Shown here in pieces: positions 1-6,706 of a stretch of 53,159 nucleotides of DNA. The notes under the pieces were generated by a model. The model worked only from the letters and a program-made list of their open reading frames with translations. It did no database searches and had not been told where the DNA came from. Position numbers and translations under genes: made by a program. Where the stretch lies: NCBI GenBank assembly GCA_964634795.1, contig CAZWLL010000009.1, positions 1 through 53,159 on the forward strand, read 5' to 3'. Numbering within the stretch: position 1 is the stretch's first letter; each line of letters opens with the position of its first letter. The DNA is from UMGS1696 sp964634795. Its GTDB lineage: Bacteria; Bacillota; Clostridia; Oscillospirales; CAG-272.

Positions 1-28
1 GAATGCCGCGCAGCGAAATCATATCCAT
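1..28 (-). CDS. 5' end of an unidentified gene, cut by the left edge
   Basis: Only the first nine codons are in the window, reading MDMISLRGI. The start is supported by a strong Shine-Dalgarno (AAAGGAG, complement of 38-44) placed 9 nt upstream of the ATG at 28. The short peptide would fit the start of several families that open with M-x-x-I-x-L-R-G, such as dihydroneopterin aldolase, but nine residues cannot decide this. The gene reads away from the metal-efflux gene's terminator at 285-317, so it begins a separate unit or lies downstream of it with its own start. Confidence 0.45.
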
Positions 29-284
29 TATTTGATGCTCCTTTGCCTTGATTACACCGTATATTGTACCGAAAATGCCCGGTTGCCTCCACCAACTACC
101 GCGTATATTCTGCTTTACATCCCGGTTTACATCGCTATTTATGGCTTTTCGAGGACATTTCGTATCAAGTATAAAGGCGATAGAGGATAGCACGTTTCGT
201 TATAGCCCTTCGTCAGATGGATTGAAAGGATGTCGCATTTCACAACATCTTTTACAGCTTCAATCAGAATCAAATACCAGATTC
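29..284. other. Region without a supported gene
   Basis: Between the partial gene at the left edge and the terminator at 285 I see no gene with a ribosome binding site. One plus-strand frame is open from base 2 to a TAG at 188-190, but it has no visible start and overlaps the better-supported minus-strand gene start at 28. The region probably holds the promoter of that minus-strand gene, though I found no convincing -35/-10 pair. Confidence 0.4.
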
Positions 285-317
285 TGAAAAAGGGTGTCCC
301 GTTTTGGGACACCCTTT
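285..317 (-). terminator. Intrinsic terminator downstream of the metal-efflux gene
   Basis: A perfect 11-bp stem (290-300 with 306-316, AAGGGTGTCCC and its complement) closes a 5-nt loop. On the minus strand it is followed by a short T-run, so it would end the transcript of the CDF gene about 120 nt after its stop codon. Confidence 0.75.
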
Positions 318-374
318 CAGCTGCGGTAAAACAGATGAAATCAGTTTCACTCAACTGCTACGCCTATATAGCGG

Positions 375-448
375 AGAATTTCCGGTCACGGAAATTCTCG
401 AGAGTGGGATGGTTGTCTCACCTACTCGGCTGAAGTCAGTTCCCACTC
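375..448 (-). repeat. 74-nt two-hairpin repeat element, copy A
   Basis: Read on the minus strand the element starts GAGTGGG (448 to 442), closes a first stem with CCCACTC, and ends in a perfect 10-bp hairpin AGAATTTCCG-TGAC-CGGAAATTCT (398 to 375). It aligns without gaps to copy B at 9211-9284, with 13 differences that nearly all fall inside the loop of the first stem; TCAGC, TAG and GAGACAACC in that loop are conserved. Copy A overlaps the last codons and stop of the CDF gene and lies upstream of that gene's terminator, so it is transcribed as part of the 3' end of that mRNA. Its origin is not known to me; an IS200/IS605 right-end or TnpB guide-RNA relic is one possibility. Confidence 0.8.
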
Positions 449-1368
449 ATCGGTTCCGATGGGTTCACGTGAATCATTATATGCTTGACATTGGGATATC
501 TCTTTTCCACACTTGCATGCAGCTTTTCCGCAATGGCGTGACCTTCACGAAGTGATATATCACCGTCAACCTTAATTTCAGACTCAATATATACTTTATT
601 GCCGAACATTCGTGTTCGCAATACGTCAACCCCCATAACACCTTCATTTTCTTCGATAAATTTACGCAGTTCATTTTCGTATTTTTCACCGCATGATGTA
701 TCAAGAAGTTTGGAGACAGCATCTTTAAGTATATCATATGATACCTTAAGAATAAACAAACAAATTACCACACTCGCGACACTGTCAAGCACAGGATAAC
801 CCATCATAGCGCCGACAATTCCGATAAGTGAACCGACGGATGAAAATGCATCCGAACGATGATGCCATGCGTCAGCCATAAACGCAGCGGAATTAATTAG
901 TTTAGCGTAAAATACAGTGTACCAGTACATCGCTTCTTTGCTGACAATCGAAAGTACAGCGGCGAACAATGCTATACCTCCCGGAATCGTCAAATTTTCA
1001 TAATTGCCTTCAATGATATTTTCAAGTCCTATTTTACCTAATCCGAGTCCTGTAATCATCAGCAGAAGACTCAAAAACAATGATGAGATACATTCTACTC
1101 GCTCATGACCGAATGGATGTGTCTTATCCGCTACCTTTTTAGATATCTTAACACCGATATATGCGATTATCGTAGTAAGCACGTCGGAGAATGAATGAAC
1201 TGCATCCGAAATCATCGCCCCTGATTTGCCGTAAATTCCCGCAAATATTTTGAATCCCGATAAAATCGCATTTCCTATTATGCTGACCAGTGATAATTTG
1301 CGAATGATGCTTTTTTCGTTGACTGTTTTACCGTTTTTCATGTTGTTGGTTGCTTTTTGGGTTTTCAT
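436..1368 (-). CDS. czcD: Cation diffusion facilitator, probable Co2+/Ni2+ exporter
   Basis: The 310-aa protein is a CDF-family antiporter, which exports divalent metals across the membrane in exchange for protons. Metal-site residues are visible: D55, H58 and D62 in TM2 (SDAVHSFSD), and D166, H169 and D173 in TM5 (DAWHHRSD). A cytoplasmic C-terminal domain of about 90 residues follows. The ATG at 1368 is chosen over the GTG at 1380 because AAAGGTGG sits 8 nt upstream of it. The upstream NiCo riboswitch, not the protein alone, points to cobalt and nickel as substrates. The last residues S-G-N and the stop codon lie inside the 74-nt repeat copy A, so the extreme C-terminus may have been reshaped by that element. 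The symbol is used in the general sense of CDF exporter. Confidence 0.93.
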   Translation of the reverse strand: MKTQKATNNMKNGKTVNEKSIIRKLSLVSIIGNAILSGFKIFAGIYGKSGAMISDAVHSFSDVLTTIIAYIGVKISKKVADKTHPFGHERVECISSLFLSLLLMITGLGLGKIGLENIIEGNYENLTIPGGIALFAAVLSIVSKEAMYWYTVFYAKLINSAAFMADAWHHRSDAFSSVGSLIGIVGAMMGYPVLDSVASVVICLFILKVSYDILKDAVSKLLDTSCGEKYENELRKFIEENEGVMGVDVLRTRMFGNKVYIESEIKVDGDISLREGHAIAEKLHASVEKRYPNVKHIMIHVNPSEPMSGN

Positions 1369-1447
1369 ATAAGAATCCACCTTTCAAATTAATGGTTTCT
1401 CTTATTGTCACCTCATCAACGAGATTGATGCCCCAACGATAATGCAT

Positions 1448-1493
1448 ATAAAAAAGCACACCGATGGAACATACAACTGTCCCACAGATGTGC
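1448..1493 (-). terminator. Riboswitch-controlled terminator of the CDF gene
   Basis: On the minus strand GCACATCTGTGGGAC (1493-1479) pairs with GTTCCATCGGTGTGC (1470-1456) over about 15 positions with one mismatch, closing an 8-nt loop and followed by a run of six T. Its 5' arm is shared with the last helix of the aptamer, and its loop holds the 3' strand of the aptamer P1 stem. Folding of the terminator and of the metal-bound aptamer are therefore mutually exclusive, as expected for an ON switch. Confidence 0.85.
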
Positions 1494-1572
1494 TGAACAT
1501 AATCACTCTGCTGCTGTGTCTCCACAGCCCGGCCCCATAACCTTTTACGGTGCATCGCCTGCTCAGTTTGTA
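1471..1572 (-). promoter_or_regulatory. NiCo (czcD) riboswitch aptamer, Co2+/Ni2+ sensing
   Basis: The minus-strand sequence carries the blocks I know from the NiCo aptamer in order: CTGAGCAGGC (from about 1566), GCCGGGCTG, a CAGCAGAGTGATTA segment, then CACATCTGTGGGACAG. The ends pair as P1 (ACAAACTG near 1571 with CAGTTGT near 1473). Known NiCo riboswitches bind cobalt or nickel cooperatively and turn on CDF exporters. Here the aptamer sits between a strong promoter and the CDF start, with an overlapping terminator. The assignment is from remembered consensus, so a covariance-model search would settle it. Confidence 0.88.
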
Positions 1573-1625
1573 CTGTTAATCTCGCATTCCGTATGGAATG
1601 TAAATGCAGTGCAAAGAGTTAAGTA

Positions 1626-1654
1626 ATTATATAATATTTCTTTTACATTGTCAA
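1626..1654 (-). promoter_or_regulatory. Sigma-A-type promoter of the CDF gene
   Basis: TTGACA (1654-1649), 17-bp spacer, TATAAT (1631-1626), both perfect consensus. Transcription would start near 1619, about 45 nt before the riboswitch. Confidence 0.85.
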
Positions 1655-1689
1655 TAGTATTAATAACATAAATCAGTCTAAACACAAAA

Positions 1690-1722
1690 AATAAAGGAAG
1701 AATTTTTATGTCTTCCTTTATT
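1690..1722 (-). terminator. Terminator of the ftsH operon
   Basis: AATAAAGGAAGA (1690-1701) pairs with TCTTCCTTTATT (1711-1722), a 12-bp perfect stem with a 9-nt loop. On the minus strand it is followed by a T-run, ending the operon about 65 nt after the stop of the PF06541-type gene at 1787. Confidence 0.8.
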
Positions 1723-1786
1723 CTTTCGGATCAGTTAATTATAAAGTGTTTTAGCTGACATTATACGGTATACATGTACGAATATT

Positions 1787-2887
1787 TTATTCGAGGATTT
1801 CGGACAAAATGCCCTCTCCTTCTTTCTTTTCTTCAGTCTCTTCTTCGTCACCGAATACCATATTGGCATATATTCTCTTCATTCTGTCGTCATCAAAACG
1901 CTCATCTATAAACTCTAAAAAAGCGTTATCCGCTTCAACACCGTTTTTTCTCTGAACCCAGCGTTCTACCGCGATAAGCGACACGGCGGCATCGAATACA
2001 ATAAATATAATCAACACCCATGTGACCGCTTTACCTATTTTGTTGGGAATTTTCAGTATAATGTCCGACAAGCGTGGATACAGGTTCTTTATCCACATCA
2101 TACCGAGAATGCCCCAGAAAATAGAATACAGCAAGCAAATTCTTCCGTTAAGGTTAAACGGCATATCGCTGTAATCCCATGAACGAGATCCGAATACCAA
2201 TTCCTGTGCAAATGAGCATGCGTATTCAACAGCACTGCCTATTACAAGTCCGCCTAAAAACGACAGCCAACGAGAATGATTTCTTAAATTATATAGCGTC
2301 ACGGTAAGAGCCAAAGCTCCGACTCCGTACAGCAAATTAAATGTACCGTATACCAATCCAGAGCGGCTCTCGATATATCCGTTTTTCAGAAAGCACCAGA
2401 TTAATTCGATAATTACACCGACAAAGCTTCCTATTATAAACACCAATGATAATTTATAGAAGTTTGTTCCCTGTGCGAAATTATCGTTTTTCTCTTCCTT
2501 GTAATCAATTACGGCGTTCGCGGGAGCGTGTGCTATAAACTTGCCTTTCTTACTCTGTTGAACATCATGCCATCTTGCTCGTACTTCATCCGCAAGATTT
2601 ATTGATACCAAGCTTGCTTTTGTAAGATTTGATGAAATTTTACGAAGTGCCTCTACTCTTGCATCAACGTCTTCGTCATCAACCTCGGATTCTTCATCAA
2701 CCATCTTCTCGTAATACTCACGCATTTCAAGCTCGGTTTTTTCAGCTGTAGCTGCGGCAGCTTCGCTTTCACGAAGCATTTGTCCGAGCGATGAATCCTC
2801 CGGAATTTCTTTTTTTATTTCGGTATCTATTTCCTTTTTTTCGGTTTCTATGACATCCTTTATGTTTGTCTTAAACAGCTTAGCCAA
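1787..2887 (-). CDS. PF06541 (CmpB-like) membrane protein with cytoplasmic N-terminal extension
   Basis: The 366-aa protein has a charged, partly coiled-coil N-terminal region (about residues 1-140), then five or so membrane segments from about residue 144. The block GSRSWDYSDMPFNLNGRI near residues 233-250 is the signature of the family annotated as putative ABC transporter permease CmpB (PF06541). The biochemical role of the family is not established as far as I know. The gene follows ftsH with an 18-nt gap and shares its transcript. A second member of the family (4800-5555) lies on the other side of ftsH. This one differs by its long acidic N-terminus, which could be a protein-binding or FtsH-docking region; that is inference only. 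Confidence 0.8.
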   Translation of the reverse strand: MAKLFKTNIKDVIETEKKEIDTEIKKEIPEDSSLGQMLRESEAAAATAEKTELEMREYYEKMVDEESEVDDEDVDARVEALRKISSNLTKASLVSINLADEVRARWHDVQQSKKGKFIAHAPANAVIDYKEEKNDNFAQGTNFYKLSLVFIIGSFVGVIIELIWCFLKNGYIESRSGLVYGTFNLLYGVGALALTVTLYNLRNHSRWLSFLGGLVIGSAVEYACSFAQELVFGSRSWDYSDMPFNLNGRICLLYSIFWGILGMMWIKNLYPRLSDIILKIPNKIGKAVTWVLIIFIVFDAAVSLIAVERWVQRKNGVEADNAFLEFIDERFDDDRMKRIYANMVFGDEEETEEKKEGEGILSEILE

Positions 2888-2905
2888 ATTAACCCCCTCC
2901 GTTTA

Positions 2906-4720
2906 TTAGGCGGCATTCAGTATATTCATGAATTCCTCACCTGTTATTGTCTCATGCTCATACAGATACTTAGCAAGTTCATCCAGTTTTCTTCTGTTGT
3001 TCTTTAAAATCTCCAGGGCTTTTTCATGCTGTTTCTTAATAAGCTCTACTACTTTTCTGTCAATTTCACTTTGCGTCTCGGCAGAGCATGAAAGTGATGT
3101 ATCTCCTCCGAGATATTGATTCGTCACGGTTTCCATAGCTACCATTCCGAATTCATCGCTCATACCATAACGTGTTATCATCGCTCTCGCCAGCTTTGTC
3201 GCCTGCTCTATATCATTGGATGCACCGGTTGTAATTGAGCCTATTGCAATTTCCTCAGCCGCACGTCCTCCTGTAAGGGTGGCTATCTTGTTTTCGATTT
3301 CTTCCCTATTCATGAGGTAATGATCGTTTTCTTCAACCTGCATCGTGTATCCGAGTGCGCCCGATGTACGCGGCACAATTGTAATTTTCTGTACGGGGGC
3401 TGAGTTCGACTGCATTGCCGCAACGAGAGCATGACCTATCTCATGATATGCGACTATTTTCTTCTCGTTGTCCGTAAGTATAGCGTTCTTCTTTTGATAT
3501 CCTGCTATAACTACCTCAATGCTCTCCTCAAGGTCTGCTTGAGAAACCTTGTCCCTGCCGTTTCTGATGGCACGAAGCGCGGCTTCATTCACAATATTTG
3601 CAAGCTCCGCACCTGAAGCTCCTGACGCCATTCTCGCTATATGAGTGAAATCAATCATATTCTCGAGCTTAACCTTTTTCGCGTGAACTCTGAGTATTTC
3701 TTCTCTTCCCTTAAGATCTGGTAACTCTACCGGTACTCTGCGGTCAAATCTTCCGGGACGTGTAAGTGCTGCATCAAGGCTCTCGGGTCTGTTAGTTGCC
3801 GCAAGTATTATAACTCCGGTATTTCCTTCAAAACCGTCCATTTCAGTCAGAAGCTGATTTAATGTCTGCTCACGTTCATCGTTTCCGCCGATTCTTCCGT
3901 CTCTCTTTCCGCCGATTGCATCTATTTCATCTATGAAAACAATACACGGTGCTTTTTCTTTTGCCTGTCTGAACAAGTCACGTACCTTAGATGCACCCAT
4001 ACCGACAAACATTTCAACAAATTCTGAGCCTGATATCGAGAAAAACGGAACATTCGCCTCACCTGCAACAGCCTTTGCAAGCATTGTTTTACCTGTTCCG
4101 GGAGGGCCTACCAAAAGAATTCCCTTAGGTACGGATGCACCGATTTCTTCGTATTTTTGAGGATTATGCAGATAATCTACGATTTCGGTAAGATTCTCTT
4201 TTGCTTCATCCTCGCCTGCTACATCGGAGAATTTAATTCCGTCGGATGATTTTACATAAATCTTGGCATTGCTCTTGCCCATGTTGAACATCATGGAGTT
4301 GTCGCCGCCTGCGTGCTTCATAAGCTGTTTTGTCAGTAATTGGCCTAATCCCCAGAAAATGAGTACGGGAACTATCCATGAAAACAGCAAGCTGATTATC
4401 GGTGAGGTTTCTTCTACGATTTCACTTGTGAATACCGCTCCCGATTCATACAAGCGTTCCACAAGTCCGTCATCGTCCATTTTGCCCGTCTTGTATATGT
4501 TCTTTCCGTTTTTATCTGTGAACAGTATTTGATTGTCCTCAACCTCAACCTGACCGATTTCCTGATTTTCGGTCATTTTCATAAATGTGCCGTAGTCTAC
4601 TTCCTGAATTTTTCGCTGTGAAACAAACGGCATCAGAAAAACATTTATAAGCAAGAGGACTATCATTACAATCGCATAATAGAATATTATCGGTTTTTTC
4701 GGTTTTTTAATTTCCTGCAT
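2906..4720 (-). CDS. ftsH: ATP-dependent zinc metalloprotease FtsH
   Basis: FtsH extracts and degrades membrane proteins and some soluble regulators, working as a membrane-anchored hexamer. Two membrane segments (about 12-32 and 107-127) flank an extracytoplasmic domain. The AAA+ module shows Walker A GPPGTGKT (205-212), Walker B IVFIDEID (260-267) and an arginine-finger region TRPGRFDRR (320-328). The peptidase carries the zinc motif HEIGH (426-430) and a downstream acidic ligand in SNDIEQAT. At 604 aa it is slightly short, lacking much of the disordered tail. The Shine-Dalgarno GAAAGGA precedes the ATG at 4720. It lies between two PF06541-type membrane proteins, a suggestive context for a membrane quality-control unit. 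Confidence 0.97.
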   Translation of the reverse strand: MQEIKKPKKPIIFYYAIVMIVLLLINVFLMPFVSQRKIQEVDYGTFMKMTENQEIGQVEVEDNQILFTDKNGKNIYKTGKMDDDGLVERLYESGAVFTSEIVEETSPIISLLFSWIVPVLIFWGLGQLLTKQLMKHAGGDNSMMFNMGKSNAKIYVKSSDGIKFSDVAGEDEAKENLTEIVDYLHNPQKYEEIGASVPKGILLVGPPGTGKTMLAKAVAGEANVPFFSISGSEFVEMFVGMGASKVRDLFRQAKEKAPCIVFIDEIDAIGGKRDGRIGGNDEREQTLNQLLTEMDGFEGNTGVIILAATNRPESLDAALTRPGRFDRRVPVELPDLKGREEILRVHAKKVKLENMIDFTHIARMASGASGAELANIVNEAALRAIRNGRDKVSQADLEESIEVVIAGYQKKNAILTDNEKKIVAYHEIGHALVAAMQSNSAPVQKITIVPRTSGALGYTMQVEENDHYLMNREEIENKIATLTGGRAAEEIAIGSITTGASNDIEQATKLARAMITRYGMSDEFGMVAMETVTNQYLGGDTSLSCSAETQSEIDRKVVELIKKQHEKALEILKNNRRKLDELAKYLYEHETITGEEFMNILNAA

Positions 4721-4755
4721 ATCATTTATCCTTTCTGATTTTATGTTAAACTATG

Positions 4756-4779
4756 AGAATTTTCTTTTAAGAAAATTCT
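4756..4779. other. Perfect palindrome upstream of ftsH
   Basis: AGAATTTTCTT and AAGAAAATTCT form an 11-bp palindrome in the 79-nt gap between the upstream PF06541 gene and ftsH. There is no T-run on the minus strand, so it is more likely an mRNA stability or processing hairpin than a terminator. It resembles the 3' hairpin of the 74-nt repeat only in being AGAATT-rich. Confidence 0.5.
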
Positions 4780-4799
4780 TAAATGGCGTATCTCTCCAC

Positions 4800-5555
4800 T
4801 CACTTATTCTTCAGTTTATCTTTAATCCGAACGCTTTTCTTCTCAAATGATTCTCTCATCTCATGTAAATATTCGTTAAGAGCTCTCTCCGATTTAAGCG
4901 GGAAGAAAAAGTGAGGACGCATTGCGGCTCTGTCTTCGAATTGTTTAATGTGTGCCTTGAGACTTTCATATTTTACAATGACATCGTTTTCATCCGCAAA
5001 CTTCTTAAGTTTTCTTATAAGATTTGAAGAATAAACAACATCTATCAAAAATACTCCGTAGAAAAAGCCTACAAAGAACGAAAATGCGAGATTTTGCGAC
5101 AGCCATGTAAGAGCGTTTAAGATTCTCGGATGAATCAGGAAATAGTAAACGGCACCGAGTAATGCCCACGCACATGAAAACAACGGACATATTACTCCTT
5201 GGACATTACCCCAAAGATCACTGTAATCCCACAGCCGGACATGTGCGACGCGCAGGCAAAATATACCGGCAATATATTCTATTGCTGTCATACATATCGC
5301 CATCACAATAAACAATACGGCCTTATTTACGATAGGATTTACTATTAGATTATATTTTTCGAGTGAAGCTATCATATACAGCAGAGAAAGTCCGAAGCCG
5401 TATAACGGAAGATACGGGCCTATGCAGAATCCCGGATTAATCCACTTATGCTCCTTATTTTCAACCGCAAAATACTTTCTGAAAATAAGCTCTATTACCC
5501 ATCCTATTACTGATCCTATAAAAAATAAAAATGCGTATTTCAAAAAAATGTTCAT
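4800..5555 (-). CDS. PF06541 (CmpB-like) membrane protein
   Basis: The 251-aa protein belongs to the same family as the product of 1787-2887, shown by LWDYSDLWGNVQGVICPLF (about residues 108-126) and a similar pattern of membrane helices starting at residue 4. It lacks the N-terminal extension and instead has a charged cytoplasmic C-terminal tail of about 70 residues. The ATG at 5555 is preferred over 5582 because GAGGG lies 9 nt upstream of it and no site precedes the longer start. It is the first gene of the ftsH operon. Its function is unknown; the permease name of the family is not evidence of transport. Confidence 0.8.
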   Translation of the reverse strand: MNIFLKYAFLFFIGSVIGWVIELIFRKYFAVENKEHKWINPGFCIGPYLPLYGFGLSLLYMIASLEKYNLIVNPIVNKAVLFIVMAICMTAIEYIAGIFCLRVAHVRLWDYSDLWGNVQGVICPLFSCAWALLGAVYYFLIHPRILNALTWLSQNLAFSFFVGFFYGVFLIDVVYSSNLIRKLKKFADENDVIVKYESLKAHIKQFEDRAAMRPHFFFPLKSERALNEYLHEMRESFEKKSVRIKDKLKNK

Positions 5556-5626
5556 AGGCTGTTCCCTCGCAGTCGTTTGCATTTAATATAATTTTGATTC
5601 ATTAGTGAACTGTTACACTTTATATT

Positions 5627-5656
5627 ATTATAATACTTTACGGCACATCGTGTCAA
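5627..5656 (-). promoter_or_regulatory. Promoter of the PF06541-ftsH-PF06541 operon
   Basis: TTGACA (5656-5651), 18-bp spacer, TATAAT (5632-5627). The start near 5620 would give a leader of about 65 nt. Confidence 0.75.
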
Positions 5657-5728
5657 TATAATTATTGTGAATTTGTTTTAACGTATTCCGCTCGAATATT
5701 GAATTATTCCGATTTCAACAGACAAATT

Positions 5729-5765
5729 AACCGTTATCCCCGATAAGATTTCGAGAATAACGGTT
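5729..5765 (-). terminator. Terminator of the cotH-like operon
   Basis: AACCGTTAT (5729-5737) pairs with ATAACGGTT (5757-5765) six bases after the stop codon at 5771. The following minus-strand tail is T-rich but interrupted, so termination may be partial. Confidence 0.6.
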
Positions 5766-5770
5766 TTATT

Positions 5771-6706
5771 TTATGTTCTCTTTTTCACTATTAACGCAAC
5801 CGCAGCCGCCAAAACGAATATAACCGAAAGTGTCATACAAATACCCTGTATTTCACTGTACTGAACACCGCTTTCCGTCATATTGTCCGTATCACCTGTT
5901 TCAGCAGTCAGCAAAGCTTTGTTTTCTTCTATCCAGTGAGCATACAATACATGTGAAGACGGCTCGGTAACCGTTTTTTCCGTATTGATTTCGATACCGT
6001 CTTCGGGAGCAGTATACCATCCAACGAACACATATCCTTCTTTTGTGGGAGTGTAGCTGAGTTCGGGATAGTTATCACCGAATTTTACTTCTATCGGTTC
6101 GAATTCATCTTCTCCGCCGCATGTATCGAATGAAACGGTTACATTCTCTATTACTGTAGATTCAACTGTTGTAAGTCCGTCAGATGTTCCGGCGTATCCG
6201 TAAAACTCTACCTCGGCAACATCTCCGTGTGAGCGGTCGTTGCAGTATCTGTAGTATGAATAACCTATATTATTTTTGAACTTCTTTATTACCTGCCAGT
6301 CGGAATAATCAAGTCCGCTGTTTGACTGCCAAAGTGTTGTCCAATTTTCTCCGTCGTTTGAGCCTTGAATCATAGCACCGTCGAAACGATCCGGATATGT
6401 CTCACGAGGCATAATGCACACCATAGTAAGAACATACTGCTCATTCAATTTCATACCTGCGTAGCAGTCCGTATTCGCACCTATCGTCGGATCGTAAAAC
6501 GAATATATATCTCCGTCGAAAGCAACCTTACAGCCGCTTTGCGCTGAGCCGTCCCATCCTGTTTTTTCGCCGATTATACTTCCCTTAATCAGAACAGAAC
6601 CTTCAGGTATCTGCTTTCCCGATGATGGATACGTAGCGCAAACTCCGATTGCCAAAAGAACGGTAATCACAGCAGCAATACATATTCTGAACATCAATTT
6701 AGACAT
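5771..6706 (-). CDS. Membrane-anchored surface protein with F5/8C-like and InlB-repeat domains
   Basis: The 311-aa product has a signal peptide (residues about 1-24), then a discoidin or F5/8 type C-like region containing the hallmark IQGSNDGENWTTLW block and ending in VAEVEFYG. An InlB or Listeria-Bacteroides repeat follows (KEGYVFVGWYT... LYAHW), then a single C-terminal membrane helix ending KKRT. F5/8C domains usually bind carbohydrates. The start at 6706 is chosen over the GTG at 6739 because AAGGGGG precedes it by 8 nt and a signal peptide begins there. It overlaps the upstream cotH-like stop by 8 nt, so the two are translationally coupled and probably work together outside the cell. 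Confidence 0.75.
   Translation of the reverse strand: MSKLMFRICIAAVITVLLAIGVCATYPSSGKQIPEGSVLIKGSIIGEKTGWDGSAQSGCKVAFDGDIYSFYDPTIGANTDCYAGMKLNEQYVLTMVCIMPRETYPDRFDGAMIQGSNDGENWTTLWQSNSGLDYSDWQVIKKFKNNIGYSYYRYCNDRSHGDVAEVEFYGYAGTSDGLTTVESTVIENVTVSFDTCGGEDEFEPIEVKFGDNYPELSYTPTKEGYVFVGWYTAPEDGIEINTEKTVTEPSSHVLYAHWIEENKALLTAETGDTDNMTESGVQYSEIQGICMTLSVIFVLAAAVALIVKKRT

Noticed and set aside
2..190. Plus-strand frame open from the left edge to base 190
   Set aside because: It has no start in the window and conflicts with a minus-strand gene start at 28 that has a strong, well-spaced ribosome binding site.
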